DNA from: Chloroflexota bacterium
GTDB taxonomy: Bacteria > Chloroflexota > Dehalococcoidia > SZUA-161 > SpSt-899
Assembly: GCA_013203045.1 (NCBI GenBank)
Contig: JABMQN010000006.1
Location: 1 to 32,918, forward strand
Direction of reading: 5' to 3'
Length of the DNA: 32,918 nt
The translations under genes and the position numbers were made by a program. Below the pieces are notes generated by a model that ran no database searches, had not been told where the DNA came from, and worked only from the letters and a program-made list of their open reading frames with translations. This document shows, piece after piece, positions 26,901 to 32,918 of this stretch (positions are counted from its first letter, which is position 1; every line of letters starts with the position of its first letter).

Positions 26901-27322
26901 TAGCAGTAAAGCATGCTATAAATCAGAATGAGTCCGATGAAATATCCAGTTGTGTTCCGGGTATTTTCCTGTGTGGTGATATGGATAAAAAAGATATGGA
27001 TGCAACTCTGATGCGAGGGTCAGCAGCAGCATCCAGAGCTTCAGCGCTATTGGGGAAAGGGATTGAGAAATCAGTGCAGACATTTGCCATCATCGATCCA
27101 GTGGTGTGTCGCGGTTGCGGAACCTGTACTACGATTTGCGAATTTGGAGCTGCTTCGCTGATTGAGCAATCTCCGGGTGTTTTCGTTTCAAAAATCGATG
27201 AGGCTATCTGTCGGGGATGCGGGACCTGCGTAGCGCACTGTCCTTCGGGCGCAATATGCCAGAATGGTTTGGATGATAACCAAATAGCCGCTTCTCTCGA
27301 AGCATTGTTAACCCCATTTTAG
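23972..27322 (+). CDS. HdrA-GltD-HdrA fusion FAD/Fe-S oxidoreductase
   Basis: 1116 residues. Its parts in order are: an HdrA-like FAD start (VVGGSIEGVQAA) with a 4Fe-4S cluster C92, C95, C98, C102; a GltD-type Fe-S head with C132, C142, C146, C185, C189 and C193; a GltD FAD/NAD(P) module (IIGSGPAGLTCAWDL, and VVVIGGGYTAIDSA near 365); a dense cysteine cluster C607-C623; an HdrA-type 'CGCGGNI' module (724 on) with YACSDEG and VVAACACCALD; a second Rossmann fold (VVVIGSGLSGLQAA); and two C-terminal 4Fe-4S sites (CRGCGTC from 1046 and again near 1081). HdrA proteins bifurcate or confurcate electrons, and GltD uses NADPH. GTG start 23972 shares a base with the korC stop. It probably links reduced ferredoxin from KorABCD to NAD(P)H and another carrier (inference). 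Confidence 0.88.
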   Translation: MTGHVLVVGGSIEGVQAALDIANSGLQVTIAEESSSIGQSVDLFLQPKLLEAANHPNINILTGTDITNLEGERGSFHVRFLEHPRYVDTDVCTSCGRCEQSCPVVVTGPRGSKAHKAIHFPQSGLKSVPSTCMIEKTGIAPCTAACPAGINVQGYVALISKGKLREALDLIREAVPFPHILGRVCTHPCEDVCTRRRVDQPLAIASLKRYLADMEPSQYTLMPTDVVAPDTPSRVAIIGSGPAGLTCAWDLVRMGHNSTIFEALPVPGGMVAVGMPRFRLPHEVREAEINAITNLGIEIKKNMPLGNDLTLDDLQKQGYEAIFIASGAHKNETLGIPGEDLHGVIESIGLLRKVNLKQYVKIGNNVVVIGGGYTAIDSARTAIRLGCKDVRIVYRRTADEMYATKAEILETIEEGVDMTFLSSPLSIVGENGKVTGIECQEMKLGEPDESGRRRPFPVEGSTFIIECDTVVVAIGQSPDLEIFEHGKIRPENNGKTLTVDPLTLGTNMHGIFAGGDVVHGPRSMVEAVGDGRRAAESIDRLLRGEDMKVGRTYERPTPIEVNLDEVKIVHRGRRRIPVLPARQRIKSFEEVETGYTTFMALRESKRCLSCGGCSECMECVRQCELEAVKHEMVPVETELEVGAIVFAQQPSRELPKDGVYVIGQGDGPGRLTNASAVASKAIVALGRHAHEGAMQKQIPVSILELHKNDSDVSMGEARIGVFICGCGGNISEAIDVNRIIRQFFRQKGIAYAQHVDYACSDEGAWEIRGMAREWELTHIVVAACACCALDQICFSCADRRIECKEKLLGHAQDDGLVYEFVNIREHCAWVHIRQPERAFEKARSLIRAGISRVTENKLLEGKSFVIEQNVVVIGSGLSGLQAANDLASMGIKTTVIDSGKSQKDKKSDELRQELIDKLRQNGANLLANAQLKDVRGSIGQFLVSIKQQGASHNITAGSLVIDTDVVTKKRLPPLLEIAVKHAINQNESDEISSCVPGIFLCGDMDKKDMDATLMRGSAAASRASALLGKGIEKSVQTFAIIDPVVCRGCGTCTTICEFGAASLIEQSPGVFVSKIDEAICRGCGTCVAHCPSGAICQNGLDDNQIAASLEALLTPF

Positions 27323-27345
27323 GACCTTCGATTTAAGGAGGGATT

Positions 27346-28629
27346 ATGGTCAAAGAATCTACTATCCGATTAATGACACGCCTGGCAAATGAGAATCAGG
27401 CTGTAAACCTGTCTCAGGGGTTTACCGACGAATCAGCGATTTATGAGATGGTATGGGGTGGTATTGCGGCATCTCTTGGCGGTACTCAGGACGGTATAGA
27501 CAGGTTGGAAGGGACAACAATTAAGGATGTTCTTGATAAGACAGGCGGCAGTGTGGAAGATCTGATGGGAATGAAACTGAAAGATGTCCTGAAAACCCTT
27601 CAGAACCCAAAAGATGCTTACAACCAGTACTGCTATCCTTTCGGATTGGTTGAACTTAGGAACGCAATAGCAGAATATACGCAGAGATTCCAGGGCTTTC
27701 GGCCAGATCCGGAAACAGAAATTACCGTTGTACTCGGCGCTACAGAAGGCCTGTTCACCTCACTTAGGGCTATATGCAGTCCCGGTGATGAGATCATCGT
27801 TATGCAGCCATATCATGAGATGTATCCCTCTCAGGCGGAAATCCTGGGCCTTGAAGCAAAATATATTACGTTGATAGAAAATAAGGAGAAAGGTACGTGG
27901 GAACTGGATTATTCGGAGCTCGAAGGGATTATAACCGGCAAGACCAAAGTTCTGGTACTTAATACTCCTCATAATCCCACTGGAAAAGTTTTTACCCGTG
28001 ATGAAATGAGTGCCATCGCGGATATCTGCAAGAAACACAACATCATAGTGATCACAGATGAAATATACGAGCATATTCTGTATGATGGCCGCAAGCACAT
28101 TTGTATGGCAGCGATGGATGGTATGAGGGAAAGGACTTTTGTAGTCAATGCTATCTCCAAGACCGGAAATGCTACCGGTTGGAGGGTTGGGTGGATAATT
28201 TCACCACAGGCATATACAACAAGAGTAAGAGCTCTCCACGATACCATGGTGATCCAGTCTCCAACCCCGTTGCAGAAAGGTGTGGTGAAATTACTAGGTA
28301 TGGATGATAGTTTTCATAAAAACATGCCGAATGAGTATGCTCGCAAATGCCAGGTGCTAACGGATTCTATCAAGAGTATCGGTTTCAATGTTACCCCTCC
28401 GGAAGGTTCATATTATCTGTTTGCAGATTATACAAATGTACCTGCATTGAAGAGTATGACACCGATGGACGCCGCAATATTCTTAATCAAGGAAGTGGGC
28501 GTGGCTACAGTACCGGGCGACAATTTTTATGCGATAGGCAATTCTGGTGACAGCTATCTCAGATTCGCTTTTTGCCGGAGCATTGAATCGTTAGAAGAAG
28601 CAGCCAGAAGGTTTGCTAAATTACGATAG
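27346..28629 (+). CDS. Class I/II PLP aminotransferase with N-terminal insertion
   Basis: 427 residues. The PLP-binding Lys is K272 in NAISKTGNATGWRVGW. Other family motifs are NTPHNPTGKVF, TDEIYEH and the C-terminal RFAFCRS. Typical members are about 390 residues. The extra length is an insertion of about 40 residues (about 40-80: GGTQDGIDRLEG then TIKDVLDKTGGSVEDLMGMK) between the N-terminal strand and the conserved QYCYPFGLVELR. The donor and acceptor are unknown. It lies 23 bases after the HdrA-GltD fusion with ribosome site AAGGAGGG, so it belongs to the kor operon and would make the 2-oxoacid from an amino acid. Confidence 0.9.
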   Translation: MVKESTIRLMTRLANENQAVNLSQGFTDESAIYEMVWGGIAASLGGTQDGIDRLEGTTIKDVLDKTGGSVEDLMGMKLKDVLKTLQNPKDAYNQYCYPFGLVELRNAIAEYTQRFQGFRPDPETEITVVLGATEGLFTSLRAICSPGDEIIVMQPYHEMYPSQAEILGLEAKYITLIENKEKGTWELDYSELEGIITGKTKVLVLNTPHNPTGKVFTRDEMSAIADICKKHNIIVITDEIYEHILYDGRKHICMAAMDGMRERTFVVNAISKTGNATGWRVGWIISPQAYTTRVRALHDTMVIQSPTPLQKGVVKLLGMDDSFHKNMPNEYARKCQVLTDSIKSIGFNVTPPEGSYYLFADYTNVPALKSMTPMDAAIFLIKEVGVATVPGDNFYAIGNSGDSYLRFAFCRSIESLEEAARRFAKLR

Positions 28630-28644
28630 TTACCTGTTTTGGAG

Positions 28645-28665
28645 TGCGGTAGTTTGACTACCGCA
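28645..28665 (+). other. Perfect hairpin between aminotransferase and thioesterase genes
   Basis: TGCGGTAG-TTTGA-CTACCGCA: eight pairs and a five-base loop. No T-run follows on either strand, so it is more likely an mRNA processing or stability element than a terminator. Confidence 0.5.
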
Positions 28666-28685
28666 ACTTGATTAGAGTAGTTCTA

Positions 28686-29105
28686 ATGCCACAAAAAGAA
28701 GTCAAATCAATTGACGCAGTTGCGGAACTGAAGGCAAAAGCCGATAATGAGCCCATTGCCACTTTTCTTGGGATGGAGCTGGAAGAGCTTTCCCCCGGAT
28801 ACGCCAGGGTATCGATAGAAGTGCTTCCCCAGTACCAGAACTTCAACGGCATGACGTTTGGTGGCATAATAATGGCTGTTGCGGATCAGTCATTTGCATA
28901 CGGCTCTAACTCTCTTAATTTTCCCAGTGTGGCCTCTCAGTTTAATCTTCATTTTATTGCCGGTGCCAAAGTGGGAGATCAGCTTATAGCTGAATGCCGA
29001 GTGGTAAAGAGTGGAAGACGGGTTGGAATCTCTGAGATGACGGTAACAAACCAGGATGGTAAGTTGATTGCGAAGGCTACCGGAACGACCATTCCCACCG
29101 GATAA
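28686..29105 (+). CDS. Hotdog-fold thioesterase, PaaI family
   Basis: 139 residues with the hotdog fold pattern YARVSIEV...NFNGMTFGGIIMAVADQSFAY and a last strand GKLIAKATGT. PaaI-type proteins hydrolyse acyl-CoA. The usual HGG loop residue is Phe here (FGG), so catalysis may differ. The start is ATG 28686; the upstream in-frame TTG 28668 lies next to the hairpin. It would free acids from the acyl-CoA made by the kor enzyme (inference). It is the last gene before the livK promoter. Confidence 0.85.
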   Translation: MPQKEVKSIDAVAELKAKADNEPIATFLGMELEELSPGYARVSIEVLPQYQNFNGMTFGGIIMAVADQSFAYGSNSLNFPSVASQFNLHFIAGAKVGDQLIAECRVVKSGRRVGISEMTVTNQDGKLIAKATGTTIPTG

Positions 29106-29138
29106 TCTGGCCATTTGATTCATTTATCGAATAACTTC

Positions 29139-29168
29139 TTGCATGGCTTGATTTACATACGCTATAAT
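29139..29168 (+). promoter_or_regulatory. Promoter of livK
   Basis: TTGCAT (29139-29144), an 18-base spacer and a perfect TATAAT (29163-29168). The -35 is weak. It gives a leader of about 94 bases before the livK ATG. Confidence 0.6.
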
Positions 29169-29194
29169 AGCCAGCAGAAATTTACATCAATCGG

Positions 29195-29262
29195 AAGGAG
29201 GACAGCCAATAAAGCATAACTTCAAAGATTGGTTTTAAGATTTTCAACAAATTAAGGAGGAG
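29195..29262 (+). promoter_or_regulatory. Duplicated Shine-Dalgarno/start in the livK leader
   Basis: AAGGAGGA occurs twice (29195-29202 and 29254-29261). The second leads to the livK ATG (29269). The first leads to ATAAAGCAT at 29209, like the true start ATGAAGCAT but with ATA, and followed by eight codons and TAA. The leader looks like a decayed copy of the gene start. Confidence 0.5.
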
Positions 29263-29268
29263 AACTGG

Positions 29269-30510
29269 ATGAAGCATTTTCTAAGATGGACATTTATTCT
29301 TGCAATAGTAATTGCACTGGTCGCCATAGGCGCTGTAGCCTGCGACGACGACGAAACCGAAGAGCCCACTACCCCTGCTACTGGGGAGCCGACAGCTCCA
29401 GCTACAGAAGCGCCGGACAAGGAGTCCTACAAAATTGGGGCTGTCCTTTCTATAACCGGACCTGCCTCACATTTGGGTGAGCCTGAAAAGAACACCGCAG
29501 AGATGATGGAAGATAGTATCAACGCTGCTGGCGGTATCAACGGGCATCCGATTGAAGTAATAATTTATGATACTGAAACCAATGCAGAGAAGTGCGCTAC
29601 AATGGTTGACCGGTTGATAGATCAAGATGATGTGCTGGCTATTGTGGGCCCGACTACCAGTGGAAATAGTCTGGCCATAATCGATCGGATAAACCAGGCA
29701 GAGACCACGTTGATTTCCTGTGCAGCTAGCGCGGGAATCGTGAATCCTGTAACACCATGGGTTTTCAAGACACCGCAGACTGATAAGGAAGCAGTTGCAG
29801 AAATATATGGTTACATGCAGAAACAAGGTTTGGCCAATATCGCCATTATCACCGATACCTCCGGTTTCGGAGCTGGTGGTAAGGATTTCTTGCTTGATGA
29901 TGCGGATGGATATGGAATAACCGTTGTCAAAGCGCAGGAATTTACCAGTGGAGATACAAGCATGCAATCGCAATTGACGGTTATCAAGGGAACTGATGCC
30001 GAAGCGGTCATTTGTTGGGCTACTGATAAGGAATCTGCCATCGTTGCGTTGGATATGGAAACGCTGAAGATGGAGATTCCGTTGTATTGCAGCCATGGCA
30101 TTGCTAACCCTGCGTTCATCGAGCAGGCCGGTAGTGCGGCTGATGGCGTGGTTTTCCCGGCAGGCAAACTATTGTTTGCTGACAAAGTTGCGGATGATGA
30201 TCCTCAAAAGCAGGTATTGGTTGATTATATAGCCGACTACGAAGCAATTTACGGTGAAGGGACCGTAAGTACATTTGGTGGACACCTTTATGACGCTCTG
30301 AGCATGGTGGTTATTGCTCTGGAAAGCGTGGACGAAGGTGCAAGTACTGCGGATGCAAGGGCTCAAGTTAGAGATGAGATCGAACAGATCACAGAGTTTC
30401 CTGGCACTGGTGGGATGTTCACAATGTCACCAGAGAACCATCTTGGAATGGCCCCTGGTTCCCTGGGCATGGTTATGATTGTGGACGGCGAGTGGACACT
30501 GGCCCCGTAA
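29269..30510 (+). CDS. livK: Branched-chain-type amino-acid ABC transporter, substrate-binding lipoprotein
   Basis: 413 residues. A signal peptide ends in the lipobox IGAVAC with the lipidated Cys C25, then an acidic Asp/Thr/Pro spacer (about 26-52) and a periplasmic-binding-protein type I (Leu/Ile/Val family) domain beginning YKIGAVLSITGPASHLG and containing GGINGHPIEVIIYD and VGPTTSGNSLAI. It is the extracytoplasmic receptor of a Liv-type importer; the ligand (amino acid, amide or other) is not determined. It has its own promoter and a strong terminator, which would give it higher expression than the permeases. Confidence 0.94.
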   Translation: MKHFLRWTFILAIVIALVAIGAVACDDDETEEPTTPATGEPTAPATEAPDKESYKIGAVLSITGPASHLGEPEKNTAEMMEDSINAAGGINGHPIEVIIYDTETNAEKCATMVDRLIDQDDVLAIVGPTTSGNSLAIIDRINQAETTLISCAASAGIVNPVTPWVFKTPQTDKEAVAEIYGYMQKQGLANIAIITDTSGFGAGGKDFLLDDADGYGITVVKAQEFTSGDTSMQSQLTVIKGTDAEAVICWATDKESAIVALDMETLKMEIPLYCSHGIANPAFIEQAGSAADGVVFPAGKLLFADKVADDDPQKQVLVDYIADYEAIYGEGTVSTFGGHLYDALSMVVIALESVDEGASTADARAQVRDEIEQITEFPGTGGMFTMSPENHLGMAPGSLGMVMIVDGEWTLAP

Positions 30511-30545
30511 ATTAAAAGATTGAATTTGATAACAGATGACAAAGT

Positions 30546-30573
30546 GGGGGGAAGTGCAAACTTCCCCCCTTTT
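30546..30573 (+). terminator. Intrinsic terminator after livK
   Basis: GGGGGGAAGT-GCAA-ACTTCCCCCC followed by TTTT (30570-30573). Ten pairs and a four-base loop; one of the clearest terminators in the window. It separates livK from the permease genes, which would need read-through or their own promoter. Confidence 0.92.
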
Positions 30574-30618
30574 GTTATATGATATTATTCGGGATATAAA
30601 ACCCGAGATAGTTTCGCT

Positions 30619-31683
30619 ATGACATCAGAGCAGTTTGTCCAGTACATGATAGATGGTATCACTACTGGCAGTATATATGCATTGATTGCCTTAGGCTTTT
30701 CCATCATATGTACTGTAACTAACATCATCAACTTTGCTCAGGGCCATCTGACCATGTTAGGAGGCATGATCTCCTATATGGTTATCCGCTCAATGGATGT
30801 CCCGACGTTTCCCACTGTTATCATTGCTGTGCTTACAGCTTCGGCGATTGGTATTGTTTTATATATGATGCTGAAGCGCCCCGCGAAATTTGCTGTTTCG
30901 CTAGTATTGCTGGCAATTACCCTCGGTGCCATACCTCTCACTGTGATTTTGTTTAAAGAAATCGCCTCAGCAGAAATGCCCGTCGTTGCAGCGGCAGTTA
31001 TTCCAATACTACTTGTTGCCATCGTTGGAGCTGTGGTATATCTGAATGCAATTAGAAGAGCCAGAAAGCCCACTACGGTTAGCTTGATAATTATGACTAT
31101 TGGGGTGGCTATTTTTCTCGAAGGAATGGCAGGCGCGGTATGGGGGGTTGATGCTGTACGTCCTCCCGGCTGGACGGGGAAGAGTTCCATAGAATTCCTT
31201 GGGGGATATATTCATCCACAGGCATTGTGGATGGTGGGGGCAACACTGGTGATTACGATCTTGGTCTATCTGTTTTTTTCCTACACAATGATCGGTAAAT
31301 CACTTAAAGCATGTGCCATCAGTCCCGTAGCTGCTGGCATGGTGGGTATCGATGCAAGAAAGATGGCGCTAATCGCTTTTGTTCTCGCTGGGATCATTGG
31401 GGGAATAGGTGGTGCGGTTATGGCTCCAAAGACACTTATGTCTTATCACGATGGGTTCTGGTTGGGAATCCATGGCTTTTTTGCTGCGGCTCTGGTTGGC
31501 TTTACTCGTCCAATTGGAGCGGTCGTCACCGGTTTTGGCTTGGGGATATATGTTTCATTGATGGTTGGACTGGACTGGGGTCCATTTCAAGGGGAGTACA
31601 AGATGAGTGTTTCAATGATTACGTTCCTGCTGATATTGGTAATATGGTCCAGCAGGTTGAGAGATGAGGAGAGACCTAGCTAG
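30619..31683 (+). CDS. livH: Branched-chain-type amino-acid ABC transporter permease LivH
   Basis: 354 residues, all membrane helices. The N-terminus (QYMIDGITTGSIYALIALGFSII, then INFAQGHLTMLGG) is the classic LivH start, and the C-terminus has GVDARKMALIAFVLAGIIGGIGGAV. LivH is usually about 290-310 residues; this one carries an extra hydrophobic stretch (about residues 85-150) before the TVSLIIMTIGVAIFL segment, which would add one or two helices. The start is ATG 30619, with a poor ribosome site. Its stop shares a base with the livM GTG. Confidence 0.9.
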   Translation: MTSEQFVQYMIDGITTGSIYALIALGFSIICTVTNIINFAQGHLTMLGGMISYMVIRSMDVPTFPTVIIAVLTASAIGIVLYMMLKRPAKFAVSLVLLAITLGAIPLTVILFKEIASAEMPVVAAAVIPILLVAIVGAVVYLNAIRRARKPTTVSLIIMTIGVAIFLEGMAGAVWGVDAVRPPGWTGKSSIEFLGGYIHPQALWMVGATLVITILVYLFFSYTMIGKSLKACAISPVAAGMVGIDARKMALIAFVLAGIIGGIGGAVMAPKTLMSYHDGFWLGIHGFFAAALVGFTRPIGAVVTGFGLGIYVSLMVGLDWGPFQGEYKMSVSMITFLLILVIWSSRLRDEERPS

Positions 31684-32738
31684 TGACTTTATTCAGGTGG
31701 AAATATCTCATCATTCTGGCATTACTCTTGTTTTGGGTGATGGTGCCGTTTGATTGGTTTTTGAGTGATTACACGGGCCTTGCCATAATGATCGGTATAT
31801 ATACCATCGTTACTGTGGGGCTTTGTCTTTTGATGGGGTACACTGGTCAAGTATCACTGGGGCAAGCAGCTTTCTTTGGTATAGGAGGCTATACTTCGGC
31901 TATTTTGAGTAAAGATCATGGTATCGATCCTTGGGTGGCAATGCTTATTGGGGCTGTGATCACGGGTCTTATTGCAAGTATGATAGCGTACCCAATCTTC
32001 AGATTAAGGGGTAACTACCTTGCCTTGGCCACGCTAATTGTGGGTGTAGTTGTATGGGATTTCGCAAAATTCATGGATCAGTACACTGGCGGGCCGGATG
32101 GTATGGCTGGGATACCTTACCTTTCGATCGCAGGTTTTGAATTTGATTCACCTTTCAGAAGATATTTCTTAATATGGGGTTTCTGCCTGTTAATCCTAAT
32201 CATCTCTCAGAATATTATCAATTCTCGAACTGGCAGGGCACTCAGGGCAATTCACGGTAGCGAAACTGCTGCTGAATCATTGGGCATAAACGTGGACCAG
32301 TTCAAGGTAAAAATATTTGTATTAAGTGCAGTATATGCAGCAATTGCTGGCAGCTTATTTGCTCACCATCTCTCATTTATAAGTCCTGGAACATTCAACA
32401 TTCTTGCCTCAGTAAAAATAGTGGTGATGGCGGTTATTGGGGGACTGGCCAGTATATGGGGTGCCATCTTTGGGGCAGGCATAACAAAGGTATTGAGTGA
32501 TGAAATACTACTGAATTTTGGTGAGTGGGACGTGGTCGCTTACGGATTCATGCTTATAATAATAATGATCTACATGCCAGAAGGTGTGTTTCCAACTCTT
32601 AAGTCTGCGTTTGAGCGTGATGGTTTCTTGTTTTTCCCCAAATGGTGGTTGAGTATAGGAAAGAATTGGTTTGATAAGCTTAGAAAGGGCTATGACTATG
32701 TGCGCTTTCGCCATCAACGAAAGGAAGTACGGCCTTGA
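31683..32738 (+). CDS. livM: Branched-chain-type amino-acid ABC transporter permease LivM
   Basis: 351 residues. Many membrane helices, with the family motifs MGYTGQVSLGQAAFFGIGGYTSAIL, LRGNYLALATLIVG, SRTGRALRAIHGSE-x-AAESLGI and IGGLASIWGAIFGAG. It forms the channel with LivH. The start is GTG 31683, within the livH stop. A basic C-terminal tail (RKGYDYVRFRHQRKE) is longer than usual. Its stop overlaps the livG TTG start. Confidence 0.93.
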   Translation: MTLFRWKYLIILALLLFWVMVPFDWFLSDYTGLAIMIGIYTIVTVGLCLLMGYTGQVSLGQAAFFGIGGYTSAILSKDHGIDPWVAMLIGAVITGLIASMIAYPIFRLRGNYLALATLIVGVVVWDFAKFMDQYTGGPDGMAGIPYLSIAGFEFDSPFRRYFLIWGFCLLILIISQNIINSRTGRALRAIHGSETAAESLGINVDQFKVKIFVLSAVYAAIAGSLFAHHLSFISPGTFNILASVKIVVMAVIGGLASIWGAIFGAGITKVLSDEILLNFGEWDVVAYGFMLIIIMIYMPEGVFPTLKSAFERDGFLFFPKWWLSIGKNWFDKLRKGYDYVRFRHQRKEVRP

Positions 32739-32918
32739 GCGAAGTTTTGCTTGAGACAAAAGGCTTAGGCCGGGCCTTTGGTGGAGTAGTAGCGCTGGAA
32801 GACGTTGATCTTGAGATTGAAACGGGTAAAATTACTGCCATCATCGGGCCCAATGGTGCTGGCAAGACTACACTATTTAACCTTATAACAGGTGTATATG
32901 CTCCAACTCAGGGGGGTA
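32735..32918 (+). CDS. livG: ABC transporter ATPase LivG, N-terminal part (cut by window edge)
   Basis: 61 residues visible. Start TTG 32735 overlaps the livM stop by four bases, with AAGGAAG upstream. The frame shows LETKGLGRAFGGVVALEDV and the Walker A motif IIGPNGAGKTTLFNLITG, typical of LivG ATPases. The rest (Walker B, signature) is outside the window. It would supply the energy for the LivHM channel. Confidence 0.92.
   Translation, partial: MSEVLLETKGLGRAFGGVVALEDVDLEIETGKITAIIGPNGAGKTTLFNLITGVYAPTQGG

Overview
This is a moderate-GC bacterial window with UGA, UAA and UAG stops and AUG, GUG and UUG starts. It holds a chemotaxis block, a corrinoid/Fe-S/selenoprotein block, a 2-oxoacid:ferredoxin oxidoreductase operon fused to HdrA-like electron transfer, and a Liv-type amino-acid ABC transporter. 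This mix suggests an anaerobic Chloroflexota bacterium, probably class Dehalococcoidia. That is inference from gene content; there is no rRNA or marker gene to confirm it. No tRNA, rRNA, CRISPR array or transposase gene was seen.

Region 1 (1-13781) is a chemotaxis/signalling cluster. It begins with the 3' end of a cheB. An opposite-strand pair follows: a 5-PAS hybrid sensor kinase and a single-domain response regulator. After that comes a long plus-strand run: small acidic protein, cheW, cheC, cheD, cheY, a complete cheB, cheR, a degenerate HD-GYP protein, and three uncharacterised proteins. Two of those three share a C-terminal zinc ribbon ending in a WxGWWP signature. One of the two starts with a peptide almost identical to the CheY-P-binding N-terminus of FliM/FliY, which points to an undescribed CheY output or adaptor protein. 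The other has a near-complete Shine-Dalgarno and ATG inside its frame, predicting membrane and soluble isoforms. cheA and receptors are not in the window.

Region 2 (13850-20234) is mostly minus strand: two small membrane proteins, a small plus-strand protein, a carboxymuconolactone-decarboxylase-like protein, a transglutaminase-like protease fold, a HesB/IscA-like protein with an in-frame UGA (probable selenocysteine, with its own promoter, RBS and a SECIS-like hairpin), a B12-fold protein, a YkgJ cysteine-cluster protein and NAD-dependent DNA ligase. Several intrinsic terminators lie here, one of them overlapping a stop codon.

Region 3 (20393-29105) is a plus-strand operon: korD-korA-korB, an odd integrase-SAM-like/GreA-N fusion, korC, an 1116-residue HdrA-GltD-HdrA fusion, a class I aminotransferase and a hotdog thioesterase. 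Region 4 (29139-32918) is a livK lipoprotein with its own promoter and terminator, then livH, livM and the start of livG. Read together, regions 3 and 4 look like a route for taking up amino acids, transaminating them, oxidatively decarboxylating the 2-oxoacids to acyl-CoA, and passing the electrons through a flavin/Fe-S fusion enzyme (inference).
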